Origin: Lithospermum erythrorhizon
Lineage: Eukaryota; Streptophyta; Magnoliopsida; Boraginales; Boraginaceae
Direction: 5' to 3'
DNA length: 64,000 nt
NCBI GenBank assembly: GCA_019722365.1
Contig: JADFUC010000856.1
Coordinates: forward strand, 1-64,000
Shown: piece after piece, positions 46,017 through 59,589 of the stretch
Numbering within the stretch: position 1 is the stretch's first letter
How the letters are laid out: each line of letters opens with the position of its first letter
The notes under the pieces: generated by a model
What the model was told of the DNA's origin: nothing
Databases searched by the model: none
What the model saw: the letters and a program-made list of their open reading frames with translations, nothing else
Made by a program: the position numbers and the translations under genes

Positions 46017-48671
46017 CTACCAGTAGTCACCACAGGAGCAGTTCCCATCTTTAAAATGGTGAAAGCATTTCGAATCATACAGATATATGTCACACCCATA
46101 AGCTTTAGAAATATATTTGGCAGTTCTATGGCAGTTTTGACACATTCTCATATTCTTCACGATTCGGATGCTCTGAGATTTTTGGGGTGAGATTAGCAGA
46201 ACAGCTAGTGCAATTTTTTCACTGTGGATGCGGCCAGATTCTTCTTTCTCCTCCTCCTCAACAGTAAGATGGTCAACATGACTCTGTGTCTCTGACTTTT
46301 CTGTTATGTTTGTAATCCAAGTATATATAGCTTCACCATTGATCTCATGTTGATGACTCGATGCGAAAGAATGAATACTGTTATTATATTCAATCCAGCT
46401 ACATCCAACAGATTGTTGAGGCGCATTTCTTCGACTTGGCTTCTTCAGTTTTAACGAACACTCTTCTATCTCAGCTACTGAATATAACTGACAGACTATC
46501 CATTGAGTCATACCATTTGCTGGGTCCAGTCTAAGTAACTGCTCTCCTGCATGGATGGCTAATCTAATATTTCCATGGACACGACAGGCAGTTAGAAAGG
46601 CAGCCCAGATACGAAAATCGGGCTTGATTTCCATACTATCAATAAATTCAAGACATTCTTCGAGCTTACCTGATCGTCCATACAATGTTATCATAGCCTC
46701 GTAGTGATCTACCCATGGCTGGATATGATATTGTTCAACCATGGTACAAAATATTTTCTTTCCCTCGCAGACCATTTGGGCTAAACTATAGGCTGAAATT
46801 ATACTGACAAAAGTACCTCTATTGGGTTTAGGCCCTACTTTAACCATGAGATCGAAGAGTTTGATTGCCTTGCGGGAACATCCATGTAAGACATAGGCAG
46901 CCATCAATGTGTTCCACGTAATGGCATCTCTGGCAGACATCTTCTCAAATATGGCTTCGGAATATCTTAAATTACCCGACTTGGCATATGTGTCTATGAG
47001 ACAGTTTGACACTGACAAATCAGATGTCAAACCGCAACGCAATGTGAAACAGTGGATCTCCTTCACCATTTTAGCAGCAATTAAATTTGCACACGCTGGT
47101 AAGATGCTCAAAATGGTAATTGAATTTGGTTTGATGGTAAAAGACAGCATCTTTCTAAAAATCATCAATGCCTTATCTTTAAATCCATTTTGCAGGTAAC
47201 CTGCAATAAGAGCATTCCATGAAGCTTGATTTCGTTTAACATTTCCCTCGGTCTCCATCCTTTTAAAAAGATCCATAGCACGATCTTCATCCCCACTCTG
47301 TATGTAACCTGTAATCAGTACATTCCATGTGATGACATTAGGTAGCACGCCTGATTCCTGCATCTTCATAAAAATATCGTGAGCTTTACCAGAGTACCCA
47401 GCTTGGCAATAACCTGCAATCATGGAGTTCCAAGAATACACATCCTTGTTCGTTATTGCGGCGAAGACTTGATGTGCAAGGTCAAGCTTCCCAGACTTCG
47501 AGTACATATTAATAAGTGAATTTCTCACAAGAACATCTTCACCAAGTCCAACCTTTATTGCTAGAGAATGTAATTCTCTCCCCTTTCTCACATCTTTCAA
47601 CATAGCGCAAGCTGCAATTCCGCTAATAAATGCCACCGCATTGGGTTCAACACCATCCAAAACCATCTCTTCGAAAACTTCCAATGCCTGATTCGGCGTA
47701 TTATCTTGTACAAACCCAGAAATCATTGCAGTCCAAGTGAAAATATCAGGTTCTATACCACAACCATCCATCTCTTTCATCATTTCCTTCGCCACATCAC
47801 ACCTCCCCAGCAAATTATAACTTGATATCAATATATTCCAAGTCACCAACCCTGGATCCGCACCATCTTCTTTCATTAACTCAAACAATCTCATCCCCCC
47901 CTCAATGTCCCCCTTCTGACAATACCCAGTAATAATTGCATTCCAAGATACCCTATCCCTTACTTCCATAGTCTTAAAGAACCTATCAGCATCATCTATT
48001 TCCCCACATTTCGCATAAACAGCTAATATCGAGTTACTAACACGAATTTCACTAATCATACCCGAACGAACCACCATTGAATGAATCAACCTCCCAGTCT
48101 CAACATCCCTCCTATTCCCACAAGCCTGCAATATCTTCGGCACCAAAACCACATCAACAACAACAGCCTCATCCATCATCATATAAAACAGCTCAACAAC
48201 ATCACCCCATTTCCTCTCCCGCGAAAAAGCGCTAATCATACTAGACCACGTGTGCAAGTCCCTCACAAGCATTCTATCAAACACCTCATACGCATCTTCC
48301 AAACCCCCACAAACAACATACATATACATCAATTTCGTTTCAACAAAACCTAAAACACTTTCTTTACAATACCCCAATATACAATTATGAATTTTCCTCC
48401 CAAGTGATAAAGATTTCATCTTTATGCAAGAATTAAGCAGGTGGGCAAAGGTGTTGGGGCTTACCTTGGACCCACATCGAGCAATGGAGTCCAGAAGTGT
48501 TACAGCTTCATGGAGACGATTATTCTTGCAGAGATGGATCAAATGGGCATCTGAGAAAACTTTTGGGGGGGTTTTGAAAGAAACATTTAAATTGGGGGAC
48601 TTGGATGCAATTTCAGGAAGTGTTAACAAAAGTGGGAGTCTTGATTTTGAAGGGGTTAAGACACTCTCCAT
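46017..48671 (-). CDS. PPR protein, PLS subclass with E and DYW domains
   Basis: An intronless gene of 884 residues. Tandem PPR motifs run from about residue 60 to 690 (recognisable blocks such as RDLHTWSSMISAF, DRVSWNAIITGYCQKG and DVYSWNSMIAGYCQAG). An E/E+ region follows (VGCSWIEYNNSIHSF). The C-terminal DYW deaminase-like domain has HSEK, CQNCH and ends HHFKDGNCSCGDYW, so the HxE and CxxC zinc/catalytic residues are present. Such proteins edit specific C residues to U in mitochondrial or plastid transcripts; target and organelle are unknown here. Length and type fit Arabidopsis At1g19720 (about 890 residues as I recall). The ATG at 48671 gives a basic, Ser/Pro-rich N-terminus suited to organelle import. 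Confidence 0.95.
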   Translation of the reverse strand: MESVLTPSKSRLPLLLTLPEIASKSPNLNVSFKTPPKVFSDAHLIHLCKNNRLHEAVTLLDSIARCGSKVSPNTFAHLLNSCIKMKSLSLGRKIHNCILGYCKESVLGFVETKLMYMYVVCGGLEDAYEVFDRMLVRDLHTWSSMISAFSRERKWGDVVELFYMMMDEAVVVDVVLVPKILQACGNRRDVETGRLIHSMVVRSGMISEIRVSNSILAVYAKCGEIDDADRFFKTMEVRDRVSWNAIITGYCQKGDIEGGMRLFELMKEDGADPGLVTWNILISSYNLLGRCDVAKEMMKEMDGCGIEPDIFTWTAMISGFVQDNTPNQALEVFEEMVLDGVEPNAVAFISGIAACAMLKDVRKGRELHSLAIKVGLGEDVLVRNSLINMYSKSGKLDLAHQVFAAITNKDVYSWNSMIAGYCQAGYSGKAHDIFMKMQESGVLPNVITWNVLITGYIQSGDEDRAMDLFKRMETEGNVKRNQASWNALIAGYLQNGFKDKALMIFRKMLSFTIKPNSITILSILPACANLIAAKMVKEIHCFTLRCGLTSDLSVSNCLIDTYAKSGNLRYSEAIFEKMSARDAITWNTLMAAYVLHGCSRKAIKLFDLMVKVGPKPNRGTFVSIISAYSLAQMVCEGKKIFCTMVEQYHIQPWVDHYEAMITLYGRSGKLEECLEFIDSMEIKPDFRIWAAFLTACRVHGNIRLAIHAGEQLLRLDPANGMTQWIVCQLYSVAEIEECSLKLKKPSRRNAPQQSVGCSWIEYNNSIHSFASSHQHEINGEAIYTWITNITEKSETQSHVDHLTVEEEEKEESGRIHSEKIALAVLLISPQKSQSIRIVKNMRMCQNCHRTAKYISKAYGCDIYLYDSKCFHHFKDGNCSCGDYW

Positions 48672-51600
48672 TTGGAGAGTAATAATAATTTAGTTTGTTT
48701 ACTAGTATGTTATGTTTGTGAAAGTGGACAATCTTTTTGGGACAAAGCAGTATAGTTGGCTATGGAAGCTTCAAGCTTCTGCAATGGTTTCAGATAGTGG
48801 CCAGTCATGAATGGACACGTCAGCTTATCCTCATTATTTCATCAATAGGAATTCGGATCGGTTCGGAGTCCCTCTAAAATCACAGTAAAAAACAATTGAA
48901 ATGACTATTTTGCCGTTAAATCAAACTTCCTCAAATACTATACTCACAGATGGGGGATTGAAATAGTAATTTCCTATAATTTATTTTACTGTTTGGGGAG
49001 TGCTTATAGCAGCCATGGTCGGTTCCCTATTGACAAGTCCGACTAAAAGCACACCGAAAACAATAAATTTTTTATGATTTTTGTAGAGGTTAAACATGGT
49101 CATTCGGTATGAAAAACTCAATTTCATTTGCAAATTATCTGGAATGATCGGTTGTGAGATCTGAGCACCGATGTAGAAAAGGCTGCAAGTTGAGCAGGCG
49201 TCGAATGGGGAGCTTTTAAGCGTGGAAGGTGATCTTTAAAGTCGTTTGCCTACAAAAAGCGTGAAATAGTATAGCGACGGTGTCCTTGACCCAAATGTGG
49301 AAAGTTTTTTTTTTGAATTGAGGCGATGATTAGTATTTGATGCATATTTATAAATTACTGGAGATATAATTGAATAAAGGGAAGTATTTTTGCATTAATT
49401 AACCAAAAATGCTTGTAAAAGATAAGCTAGCAGAGATGAAAATGGAGTAAGAATGCATATATCGCTAACTTCTGAAAAAATTATGAGTACAAAGTAAACA
49501 CAAAATCAAAGTAAACACAAAATATCCTACTAAGCAATCAGCCTTTTGCCTCTGAGTCCTAAATGTACTTGATGATATACATTTTAAATGTATATAGCAT
49601 TGAGGAATAAATTACGTACGTAAAGTAGCAATGTGATTAGAAAGATCACAGAAGAGCGAATATTATGCAGATGGAACAAGAACTACACTAAATTGTATAA
49701 AAATGTTAGATTAACAAGATCTAACACTTTAGATTATTGAAAATGAAAAAAAAAATATTGGAAAGTGAAGAAAAACCACAAAAATGGTGGTTATTAGCCC
49801 CTGAAATTAATAGTTCTTGATGAGTTTTTTGGTGGTTTTTAGAAAGACATGATTAATGAGGAAGTGAGGTGTGGAAATTTTTTTTTAATACTTTGTATTT
49901 GAATTATAAATTATATATAAATATAATAAATTCTAATATAGCAAAGGATCATTGAGCTAATAATAGACTCATTCGTATTCTATTTGAAGTTTGTTGTATT
50001 TTATTTTATTTTTGATACAATTCAAAGTTCGCGTAATTAGTGAAATTCAACAGTTGAATGTTGAAATTCCACAGAGCCGGCACTTGAAACCGACAAAATA
50101 GGGTATGGAAATCCAAAAGAGTGAGAGCTTGAAACTAGACATGGTAAAGAATGGTACCAAAACTACATAAGTTTGAGTTTAGTTAGAATGGATTGGGGAC
50201 TAATAGGCTAGCTTAGCGGTCCAATACACTTTAGAGCTGAGCCTTCGACTCGAGTTCGGCCGAACCTAATATTGCGAAGTGTAGTTCGAATCAAACTTGA
50301 ACTTTTCGGATTAAATTTTATGAATCGAATTTTCGAATTCTTTTACAATGCTACTTGAAACTTGAAGAAAAAAAAGGAGATACTCTCCAACAAAAATCGA
50401 ATATAACTTATATTCTAGTGTTAATTTTACTTTCTAACTTCTAAACTAAATCTTGCCAAAATGTTGTGAATTGGGATCATAGTAGACTTATCGGTAAGGT
50501 TTTGTTCATAAGAAACATACAATAGATAGGGAATTAAATTCATGATCCCAATATTATTTGTAGAGTAGTCGTAGCCATGTAAGGGTGGAAAATGCGAATT
50601 TGAACACGAAAACCTGTTCTAGTTAATTAAGAGCTTACTTAAGGTTTTTGTAGATCCAATATATCAGAGCTTAAGTATTGATCAAGTAAGCTTCAAGTGG
50701 AGAAGAGTAGGATCATCTCTTGTTTTGCTAATTCACAGCTCATCTTGCTAGCTTCGTGGACGTTACCAAGTATAATTAATGATCATTGAGATGATGGAAA
50801 TATATCAAAGAGGAAAAAGTTCAAGTTATGTTTGGTATTAGAAAAGTAAGAAACCACCAAATTTTCTAGTAGTATATATTTAGAACCGAGTATTTGAATA
50901 CTGACGGAATCAAGATGGATTTCTATGTAATGACAAATGAATTTGATATCAAACTGGTAAAGAAAAATATGAAAATTTAGAGAAAAAATGACATATTAGG
51001 AGTGTTCCCTTCAACCATTCTTTATTTAGTTCCGTCATTGTAGTTTGTAGATACTACGGAGTATTTTAATATTAGGAATGTTTAGTTATACCGATATTTT
51101 TCTAATAAAAATACATGAATATTTGTAGGGCAAGTCTAATATACCAACTTTGGGCGTTCTATATATGTTTATTAGACTTAAATTCGAATCATCACAATAA
51201 TTTTGTTATTTCTCAAATCAATATTTTCTAATAATAATATTGAGATTTAATAATTCAAAAAAAGTTTGGGCATTCCTCAAAAATCAAAAGTGATTATTAT
51301 TCAAGCTAGTGATATGCTATCTCATTATTAGCTTCTACATACAGTTCCGACCACACCTCTTCCTGAACTCCTAATAACAATGTGTTCCAAACAAAGCTTA
51401 GTGTGCATGCATATAAAAACCATTGAGAACCCAACCCTGTGAAGATCTAAGTACTTCGAAGTATTCAATAATCCATTAATGATTTGTAGCGCCAAATTTG
51501 AGTGTTTAATTAAGTCAATACCCAGATCCGAAATATGCTCTAGGCAGTAAATCCAAGTTATTTTATGATGAGAGAATAATTACGTTCGTGATTATAAATG

Positions 51601-54157
51601 ATACGGAGTAAATTATTTCATTTATTTATTACTCTGTTCGATTTTATATATTTACTTGTCTTCCTAATCATTTACATAATTATTGAGAAAGAAAATAGTT
51701 TTACTAAATTTATTATCAATGAATATATCATAATATCAATGACTAATAAATGGATGTATATTGTTATTAACATACAACCTAAAAATGTTTTGAAAAATGA
51801 AAAAAGTCAAATAATTTGAAACAAATTTTTTAAGTTAGGATAATAAGTACGGAGTAAATGAAATCGATATTACTATACATTAATTATTTGTATGCATGAC
51901 TTAACAGGCAACTCGCTCGTGGTCAATATTATTTCGAAAATTCTTAAAATTTTGTATTTATAAAAATGAATTAACTAACTCGCGTCGTTCAATAATATAA
52001 AGAATTGTACTTCAATTCGAATTGGCATAAAGTTAGAAATTTGGCGCTATCATGGTGGGCTAGCATAACCAATTGTGGAGGCAACAAGAATATAGTTTGA
52101 TTATTTACTCATGAATTTGATGAAGTTTCATTGTAGGAACCACTTCTGTCAATGAATTCCATAAAAATATTAGACAGCATTAATAATATTTACAGTATGT
52201 TTATTTTAACCCTTTTGGGGGGGTCAATCAATGCATGTAGCTAGCTCATGAAATGCAGAGTCCTTGATGAATTATAATTTTAAGAATTTGTTAGTTATTT
52301 GTCAGAAAACGATTGCTTGAGTCATCAATCCTAATACTTAGGATGATTAGTGTAAGAACCCATTTGAATTTAATCAAGATTAGAGCTAATCAAGATCTAT
52401 CAATACCAAACATATATTGTTCCTCATCTGATTTTTGCTTAGTGTATTAACAAGCCGGGAACCAACAAATTATAAGCTCGTCGAGCTAATAATTAACTGG
52501 CTCGAATTAATTAATCAAGTTGAACAATTTGAATTTATGATATAAAGAGGTGCATGGTTTTATGCTGTGTGTGTTTAACAGTTTGGTGCTTAGAGATTTT
52601 AATTTGCTTGATATGATATACGGAGTATATATTTTTATTTCAAACGTCAGCAAGATTTGAAATTGTTATTTTAGCTTGAAAATGACAAAAATATGTATAT
52701 ACTCCTATAAAATATATATTGACACTTGGGGACTTAATTTTATACATTTTCCTTGAAAAGGTTAGCAAAAGCTATTCATTCAAATATATTCCATCATTAA
52801 TTATGACCATAATATGTGATGATCTTCAACTTAATTGCTCTATTACACGGATTATATATTTATTTGCCTCAAAATGAGCATACTAATAATAATTGTCACA
52901 TGGATGCCTTAGATTTCAATACATTGATTGTATTCTAAGTTGTAACAAAAGCTTCACGTCTTCACGACATTAATTATATCAGCCAAGACATCGCAATTCG
53001 AAAATAAATTATCTCATGCATGTCAACGATTGTCAAAATGCAAATCTTCCAAGTCGACAATATATTTCTCTGTTAGATTGACTTCAAATTACAATATGTC
53101 TATTAACTCTGTTCAAGTAAGACCTGTTTTCAAACTTAATTCCAAAAAAGGGAATAAACTTAAGTAGTTTTTTTTATAACTCTCTAAGTAATTGTAGAAG
53201 ACACCATCATTTTAAAATTAATTGATAGTTTAAGAATAAGAAATAATGATGGGTTTTGTGATTAGACACTTATTTATAAAGATGGAGATCGAATTTTCAA
53301 ATTTTGACCAGTAAATTTTTTTTCTAAAAAGGACAAGAAATACACCTAAAACCTTCCCCGAAATTTTACTTAATCGATGTTTTTCAATACGGGACATTTC
53401 AATTTTTTGGTGTAAAATTGTGATCATTTATCAAGTATTTTTTTGTCAAAATATTTAAAAAATATATTAATGATTGACATTATTTGATACAACAACACAA
53501 CAACATATTCCCTCCATCTTATGAGGATTATATAATTTTAAATTTTAATGATTGATTTTTTATGTTTTGAAATAATTATTTTTTATATATATTATATGGT
53601 GAAAACTATGTTTAATATAAATATTTCTATTATTATGATAACTTTAATTCAAAAATTTATTACTGAAGTAATTTCATTCATTAAAAATTAAACTGAACGA
53701 TATTTTTAAAATTGCTAACATGAATAATCACACTAATTATAAACTACATTTCATCACAACTATGATTGTTCCACCACTACATGAAATACTAGTACTACAA
53801 TAAACAATTCATTACATAATATTCACACACTTATGCAATAAATTTAAGCTACATAACTTACATTATGAAGCAAATATATCACACTTGGATTCATTCAAAC
53901 ACTATTTATGAAGAAGCAAGAGTGAGGTAAGACCACTCTGGCAACATTGTAGTAGGAAAAATCCAAGCAACTCATAATGTTGTCAGGCTCCAAAAATGCA
54001 TTAACTCATTAGATCACATCATCACAAGTGTTCTCATACAAAAACTCCACATTTTATAGACTTCTAGTTCCACCGCTTCCTTTGTTTTCACATATATATT
54101 TACCAAACAAAAGAAAGAAAAGAGAGGAAGTTGCATAAATAATATTGATATTTTGCA
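48672..54157. other. Intergenic spacer between PPR and beta-galactosidase genes
   Basis: 5.5 kb of AT-rich DNA. A probable small MITE lies at 51630-51856, and a MITE-like left end (CCCTCCATCTTATGAGG) at about 53512. No coding similarity or RNA gene was recognised. The last few hundred bases before 54158 are the beta-galactosidase promoter and leader. Confidence 0.4.
51630..51856. repeat. Possible Stowaway-like MITE
   Basis: The left end TACTCTGTTCG and the right end TACGGAGTA (reverse TACTCCGTA) are inverted and flank about 220 bp of AT-rich sequence. The fit beyond the first ten bases is weak. Confidence 0.4.
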
Positions 54158-57100
54158 ATGGAGACATACTTATGTCCCAAAACGATGTCCATTTTCTTCA
54201 TTTTCTTGATGATGGGTTGTCACATTATACATTGTAGTGTGACTTATGATAGGAAGTCATTACTCATTAATGGACAAAGGAGGATTCTACTTTCTGGCTC
54301 TATACATTATCCAAGAAGTACCCCTGATGTAATTTTCATTTTTTGTTCTTTTTTTTCTTTTTGTGTATGTTTTTACTTGTAGAATACATGCATTGCATGA
54401 AAAATGAATGTATGTTGTTGTTGCAGATGTGGGAAGATCTTATAAGGAAGGCAAAAAATGGAGGATTAGATGTTATTGACACTTATGTCTTTTGGGGTGC
54501 TCATGAACCTTCCCCTGGCAATGTGAGGATTCTTGCATATCTATTCTTTGAATGAACATGTTTGTTTAATGTAATTTTATTGTTTTATTACTCCACTATT
54601 TACTTTATTTACTGTCCAACCCCGCCTTATCTCGTTTAATCTCATTTAGCGGAGCCTCTTCAAAGGCATTGGAGGCATTGGAGTACATTAACGTTAATGT
54701 TAATGTACTTATCAATTTCTTCTTCTTTTTTTATCTATTGTGATTGTCTACAGTATGACTTTGAGGGAAGATATGATATTGTACGGTTTGTGAAGACAGT
54801 TCAAAAAGTTGGTCTTTTTGTTCATCTCAGAATTGGACCTTATGTTTGTGCAGAGTGGAACTTTGGGTAATTTCCATTTTCTTTTTTCTTGAATATTTGC
54901 TTATTTTGCTTATTTTACTATGATTTTTTAAGACTTCTATGATCCTTAATCATATTTAAGAATGCATTTTTTATTTTATGAATGCTTATAAGTTTTTCAC
55001 TTTCAACTTTATTGCAGAGGATTTCCTGTGTGGTTGAAATATGTTCCTGGTATCAGCTTCAGAACTAATAATGAGCCTTTTAAGGTTTTCATTTCTTGCA
55101 ACTTCTCTATAATACTCCCTTCTTCAACTGAACAAATAATATAATACTCCCTTCTTCAAGTTTTGTTTGTCATATTTGGCTTTTATAGTTTATTTAAAGT
55201 TGTCATGTTTCCTCATTGAATCATATACTTCATATATGTTCAATACACACTCTTAATTTTTTTGCAAAATCAAAACATGGCAATCTTTTTAGGAATGAGG
55301 TGATAGTAAAATGATCTCCAATTTTTCAACATTCTTGGTAATTTCATTTAGTTGTTCTGATGGTATAGGCAGCAATGGAGAAGTTCACTCAGAAAATTGT
55401 TGGTATGATGAAAAGTGAGAACCTGTTTGAACCTCAAGGTGGCCCAATTATTCTTTCTCAGGTACATATACCCTTGAGTCAGTGCACTTAAGAATTTTTT
55501 TATAGACAACAATATGTTGAGAAAAAAAACTCAAAGTGGGTTGAGGGGTGTAGGAGGAGGAGGTATTGCAGCTATCTTAATAAATGGGAAAATGATCTTT
55601 TTCTTGCAGATTGAGAATGAGTATGGCTCTCAAAGAAAGGCACTTGGTGCAGAAGGCTTTGCTTATTTAAATTGGGCTGTCAATATGTCTGTTGCTCTAA
55701 ATACTGGAGTGCCATGGGTTATGTGTAAAGAAGATGATGCCCCTGACCCCATTGTAAGTGTTCTATCTTTTTCATGAAGCTAGCAAGGTGGTTCGTGACT
55801 GATATTCCTACCATGAGAAGAGTTCGAATCTTGCTTGCATATAGTAGGACTTTATTGTACCTTTCTTGCATGGTAAAAGAAAAAATATGTTGATCATTGC
55901 ATCTAATGGTTCTTTTCTTGATCTGGAACAGATAAATACATGTAACGGTTTCTATTGTGACAAGTTTTCTCCCAACAAACCTTACAAGCCTAAAATGTGG
56001 ACTGAAGCTTGGAGTGGATGGTAATAATCTGTTCAACACCCCCCACCCAAAGAAATTAGCTCTTTCAGACTCTTTTACAAGTCACAACTATCTAGAAAAT
56101 TTTCTTATAAATAAAATTAATTTCAGGTTTACTGAATTTGGAGGCGCAACTCGTCACCGGCCTGTTCAGGATCTGGCGTTTGCTGTTGCTCACTTCATAC
56201 ATAAAGGTGGCTCTTACGTAAACTACTATATGGTGAGTAACACGAATAATCTGCGACAATTCATTTGTCATCCTTATTATTATAGGATGTTCCTGAGGTT
56301 TATTTGCTTTTGGTCAGTTCCATGGAGGAACCAACTTCGGACGCAGTGGAGGCCCTTTCGTCGCCACAAGTTATGACTATGATGCTCCAATTGATGAATA
56401 TGGTACAAACCTAATTTATCAACATATTTCATTGGTTAAAGTTTTAAATGAAATGTGTTATTGGAAAAAGATTAGCCAAGATGGTGATTCTAACAAATGT
56501 TTGAAGTGTGACACTATAAGTAGGATATATAACTAATCACTTATCCATTGTATAGTATATTGTATTTACCAGTATATTATTATATCGGGCTAAGCCCGTA
56601 GGGTTGTATAGTGACCCATGTTCTATAAATAGCTTGCACTGCTCATTGTAATTGACACGGAAAGTAATACGATCCATCACATTCAGGTCTGATCAGGCAG
56701 CCAAAATATGGCCACTTAAAGGAGCTGCATAGCGCGATAAAACTGTGTGAACCAGCTTTGGTTTCTGCAGAACCTGATACCATTTCATTAGGAAGCAATC
56801 AACAGGTAAACCACATGGTCTACCATGTGGTCTTTTTGTAGATTTTTTCTTCAAATTATTGTTATCGTATTATTACTGAGAGCAATTGCAACGCTTATTT
56901 TCAGGCCAATGTGTTCTCCAGGAAGGGAGTCTGTGCAGCTTTCCTGACAAATTTCGAAAGGAATACTGCAGCGAGGGTAGTATTCAACAATAGGCACTAT
57001 AATTTGCCTCCTTGGTCTGTCAGTATCCTCCCTGACTGCACAAATGTAGTCTTCAATACTGCAAAAGTACGTAAAGTTCCATTACACAATACTTGAATCA

Positions 57101-59096
57101 TAGTTTTCTTCCTTCTGTGGCTTATCGTTTTCTTGCTGTCAAATAAGGTTGGAGCACAGACGTCACGAATGAGAATGACCTTGACTACTCAACTGAACTC
57201 GTGGGAGACCTATACAGAAGATCTATCTTTGCTTGGTGATAGATCAACTCTTAGAGCAATGGGACTGCTAGACCAGCTAAATGTCACTATGGACAGAAGT
57301 GACTATTTGTGGTACATGACTAGGTAACTATTCCTCATCTTCAATTGAATCTTTCTAATTATAAATTACCATGAATTGTGTCTGAGTTGATAATTTTACC
57401 TTATTCCTCGGCAGTGTTGATATTAGTCCATCAGAATCATTTCTCCACGGAGGGAAGAAGCCTAGTCTCACAGTGTATTCAAGAGGTCACGCACTTCATG
57501 TATACACAAACGGTCAGCTCTCAGGTAAAGAGAGGTGAAATGTAATTCAACAACTAAGCATATTGGTCATGATTTTTCCTCTTTCTTCCTTCCATATTTC
57601 TGATAAACTTTTCTCCAATCAAACTGAAGGTTCGGCTTATGGTACTCGGGAAAATTACAGAATTACATTGTCCACGCCTCTCAACCTGCACGCTGGGTCA
57701 AACAAAATAGCACTTCTAAGTATAGCTGTTGGATTACCGGTTAGTTAGCATTTTGGATCAACAGTTAGTGATTTGGATCAGTTGTTATGCATGTGTTGTA
57801 GCTGATAATCCGAAAACGTTATACTTAATGCAGAATAAAGGCCAGCATTTTGAGAATTGGGACATGGGGGTTCTGGGACCGGTCTTTCTTGAAAACCTTG
57901 ACCAAGGAAGGACGGATTTGTCAAAGCAACAATGGACATATAAGGTAATATCAATGACTGTCAGAAGATTATGAACATTTTTTCTCAGAAACAGAAGAGG
58001 ATTAGAAAACATTTTTATCAAACAGGTTGGTCAAAGAGGTGAAACAATGAACTTGGATTCCCCCAACGGAGCCTCCTATGTTGAGTGGACTGAGGCGTCG
58101 TTGTTCAATCACCAACAGCAACCATTGATATGGCACAAGGTAAAACATTGAAATACGAAAACACAAAGATGATCAATATAACAGTGGTATTTCTACTGCT
58201 AAAGCTTTGATAAGAATGAAATGCCAAAATGTACTGCAGGCATATTTTGACGCACCAGATGGAAATGAGCCTTTAGCATTGAATATGAGAAGCATGGGTA
58301 AAGGTCAAATATGGATCAATGGACAAAGCATAGGAAGATATTGGATGACTTTCGCTAATGGTGATTGTGGTAATTGCCACTATTCAGGAGCCTTTCGCGC
58401 CCCTAAATGCCAACTTGGCTGTGGTGAACCTACGCAGAAATGGTAATGATATGCAGACTGAATTTTTCTAAACTGCATTTTTCTAATACATTAATACTTA
58501 TTCCAACCCAAATATGGATGTAGGTACCATGTTCCAAGATCTTGGTTAAAGCCAAAACAAAACTTGATTGTACTGTTTGAAGAAATAGGAGGAGATGTAT
58601 CGAAAATATTCTTGGCTAAAAGGAGAACCGCCACTGTCTGCACTGATGCTCATGAACACCATCCTAGTGTTCTTAATTGGCATACCGAAAGCGATGGAGA
58701 TAAAACTGTAGTCCACACAACACAGGTTCACCTTAACTGTGCAGCAGGCGAATCAATTTCACATATCAAGTTTGCTAGTTTTGGGACGCCTTCAGGAACT
58801 TGTGGAGCTTTTCGAAAAGGAAAGTGTCATGCACAGAACACTCATTCCATAGTAGAGAAGGTAAATATCATACAATTCTCAAAAAAAATTAGTAACTATA
58901 TGAATTGTTAAAACATTAAATGAGTCCTTGAAATGAATCGTTCTTTGCACAGATGTGTGTAGGCAAGGGTAGGTGCAAGGTTAAGGTTTCGAACAGTTTC
59001 TTCGGAACAGATCCTTGCCCCAATGTCTTGAAGAAGTTGTCTGTTGAAGCAGTTTGCGACGTCATGTCAAACGCTACACATCTCAAATTGAACTGA
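54158..59096 (+). CDS. BGAL: Beta-galactosidase, GH35, with C-terminal lectin domain
   Basis: A cell-wall exo-galactosidase removing terminal beta-galactose from pectic or arabinogalactan side chains. Nineteen exons join in phase to 849 residues: 54158-54328, 54427-54522, 54754-54866, 55018-55084, 55369-55461, 55610-55753, 55932-56020, 56127-56232, 56318-56402, 56687-56805, 56905-57066, 57148-57323, 57415-57524, 57630-57739, 57834-57944, 58026-58139, 58240-58442, 58524-58860 and 58953-59096. An N-terminal signal peptide ends near residue 26. The GH35 domain has [14 protein letters not shown] (acid/base Glu in IENEYG, residues 181-186) and [14 protein letters not shown] (nucleophile Glu253). 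The last ~85 residues form an SUEL-type galactose-binding lectin domain ([20 protein letters not shown] to [13 protein letters not shown]). All splice sites are GT-AG. The exact BGAL paralogue was not assigned. Confidence 0.95.
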
Positions 59097-59589
59097 GGTT
59101 CCAGAGACCATCAGTGAAATGAAGCGAACAAAAACGACAATTGCAGATGATGAGAAATGCGATGTTAAGACTTGAGAGGATTGCAAGAAAGACACATAAG
59201 GTTAGTAGTATAGTGAGTATTAGTTTAAGAGGAAAGCAATAAGAACTGTCTGGTTGTAATAACAGTTAGATTACTCTGAGTTTTGCCTTTGTCAATCATT
59301 CATTATGTATAGTTTCTCTGTCAAATTTGCTAGAAGCTGAAATATTTACATGCAGATGAAAAACAACCATTATTGATGAAATGTTGCAAGCAATGAAACA
59401 TTAAACAATTTTCATGAGATGAAATAAATTATTGAAGTGATTCTTCACATTATCATAGAAGTACAGAGAAAACCCAACAGATCTTTTCTTATTACTCTTA
59501 CTTATACATTAACATAGCGACATAGGTACCAAAGGTATTACATACACCATTAAGTTTTGAAGTTAATTAGATAATGTAGTTGAGTTTTT
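59097..59589. other. Convergent 3' ends of BGAL and thioredoxin h
   Basis: Only 493 bp separate the two stop codons of oppositely oriented genes, so their 3' UTRs probably lie close together or overlap. Confidence 0.6.

Noticed and set aside
48081..48353. Plus-strand open frames opposite the PPR gene
   Set aside because: They are antisense shadows of a strong intronless gene and show no domain similarity.
55514..55600. Upstream extension of BGAL exon 6 into the intron
   Set aside because: Protein alignment and the TTCTTGCAG acceptor place the exon start at 55610.
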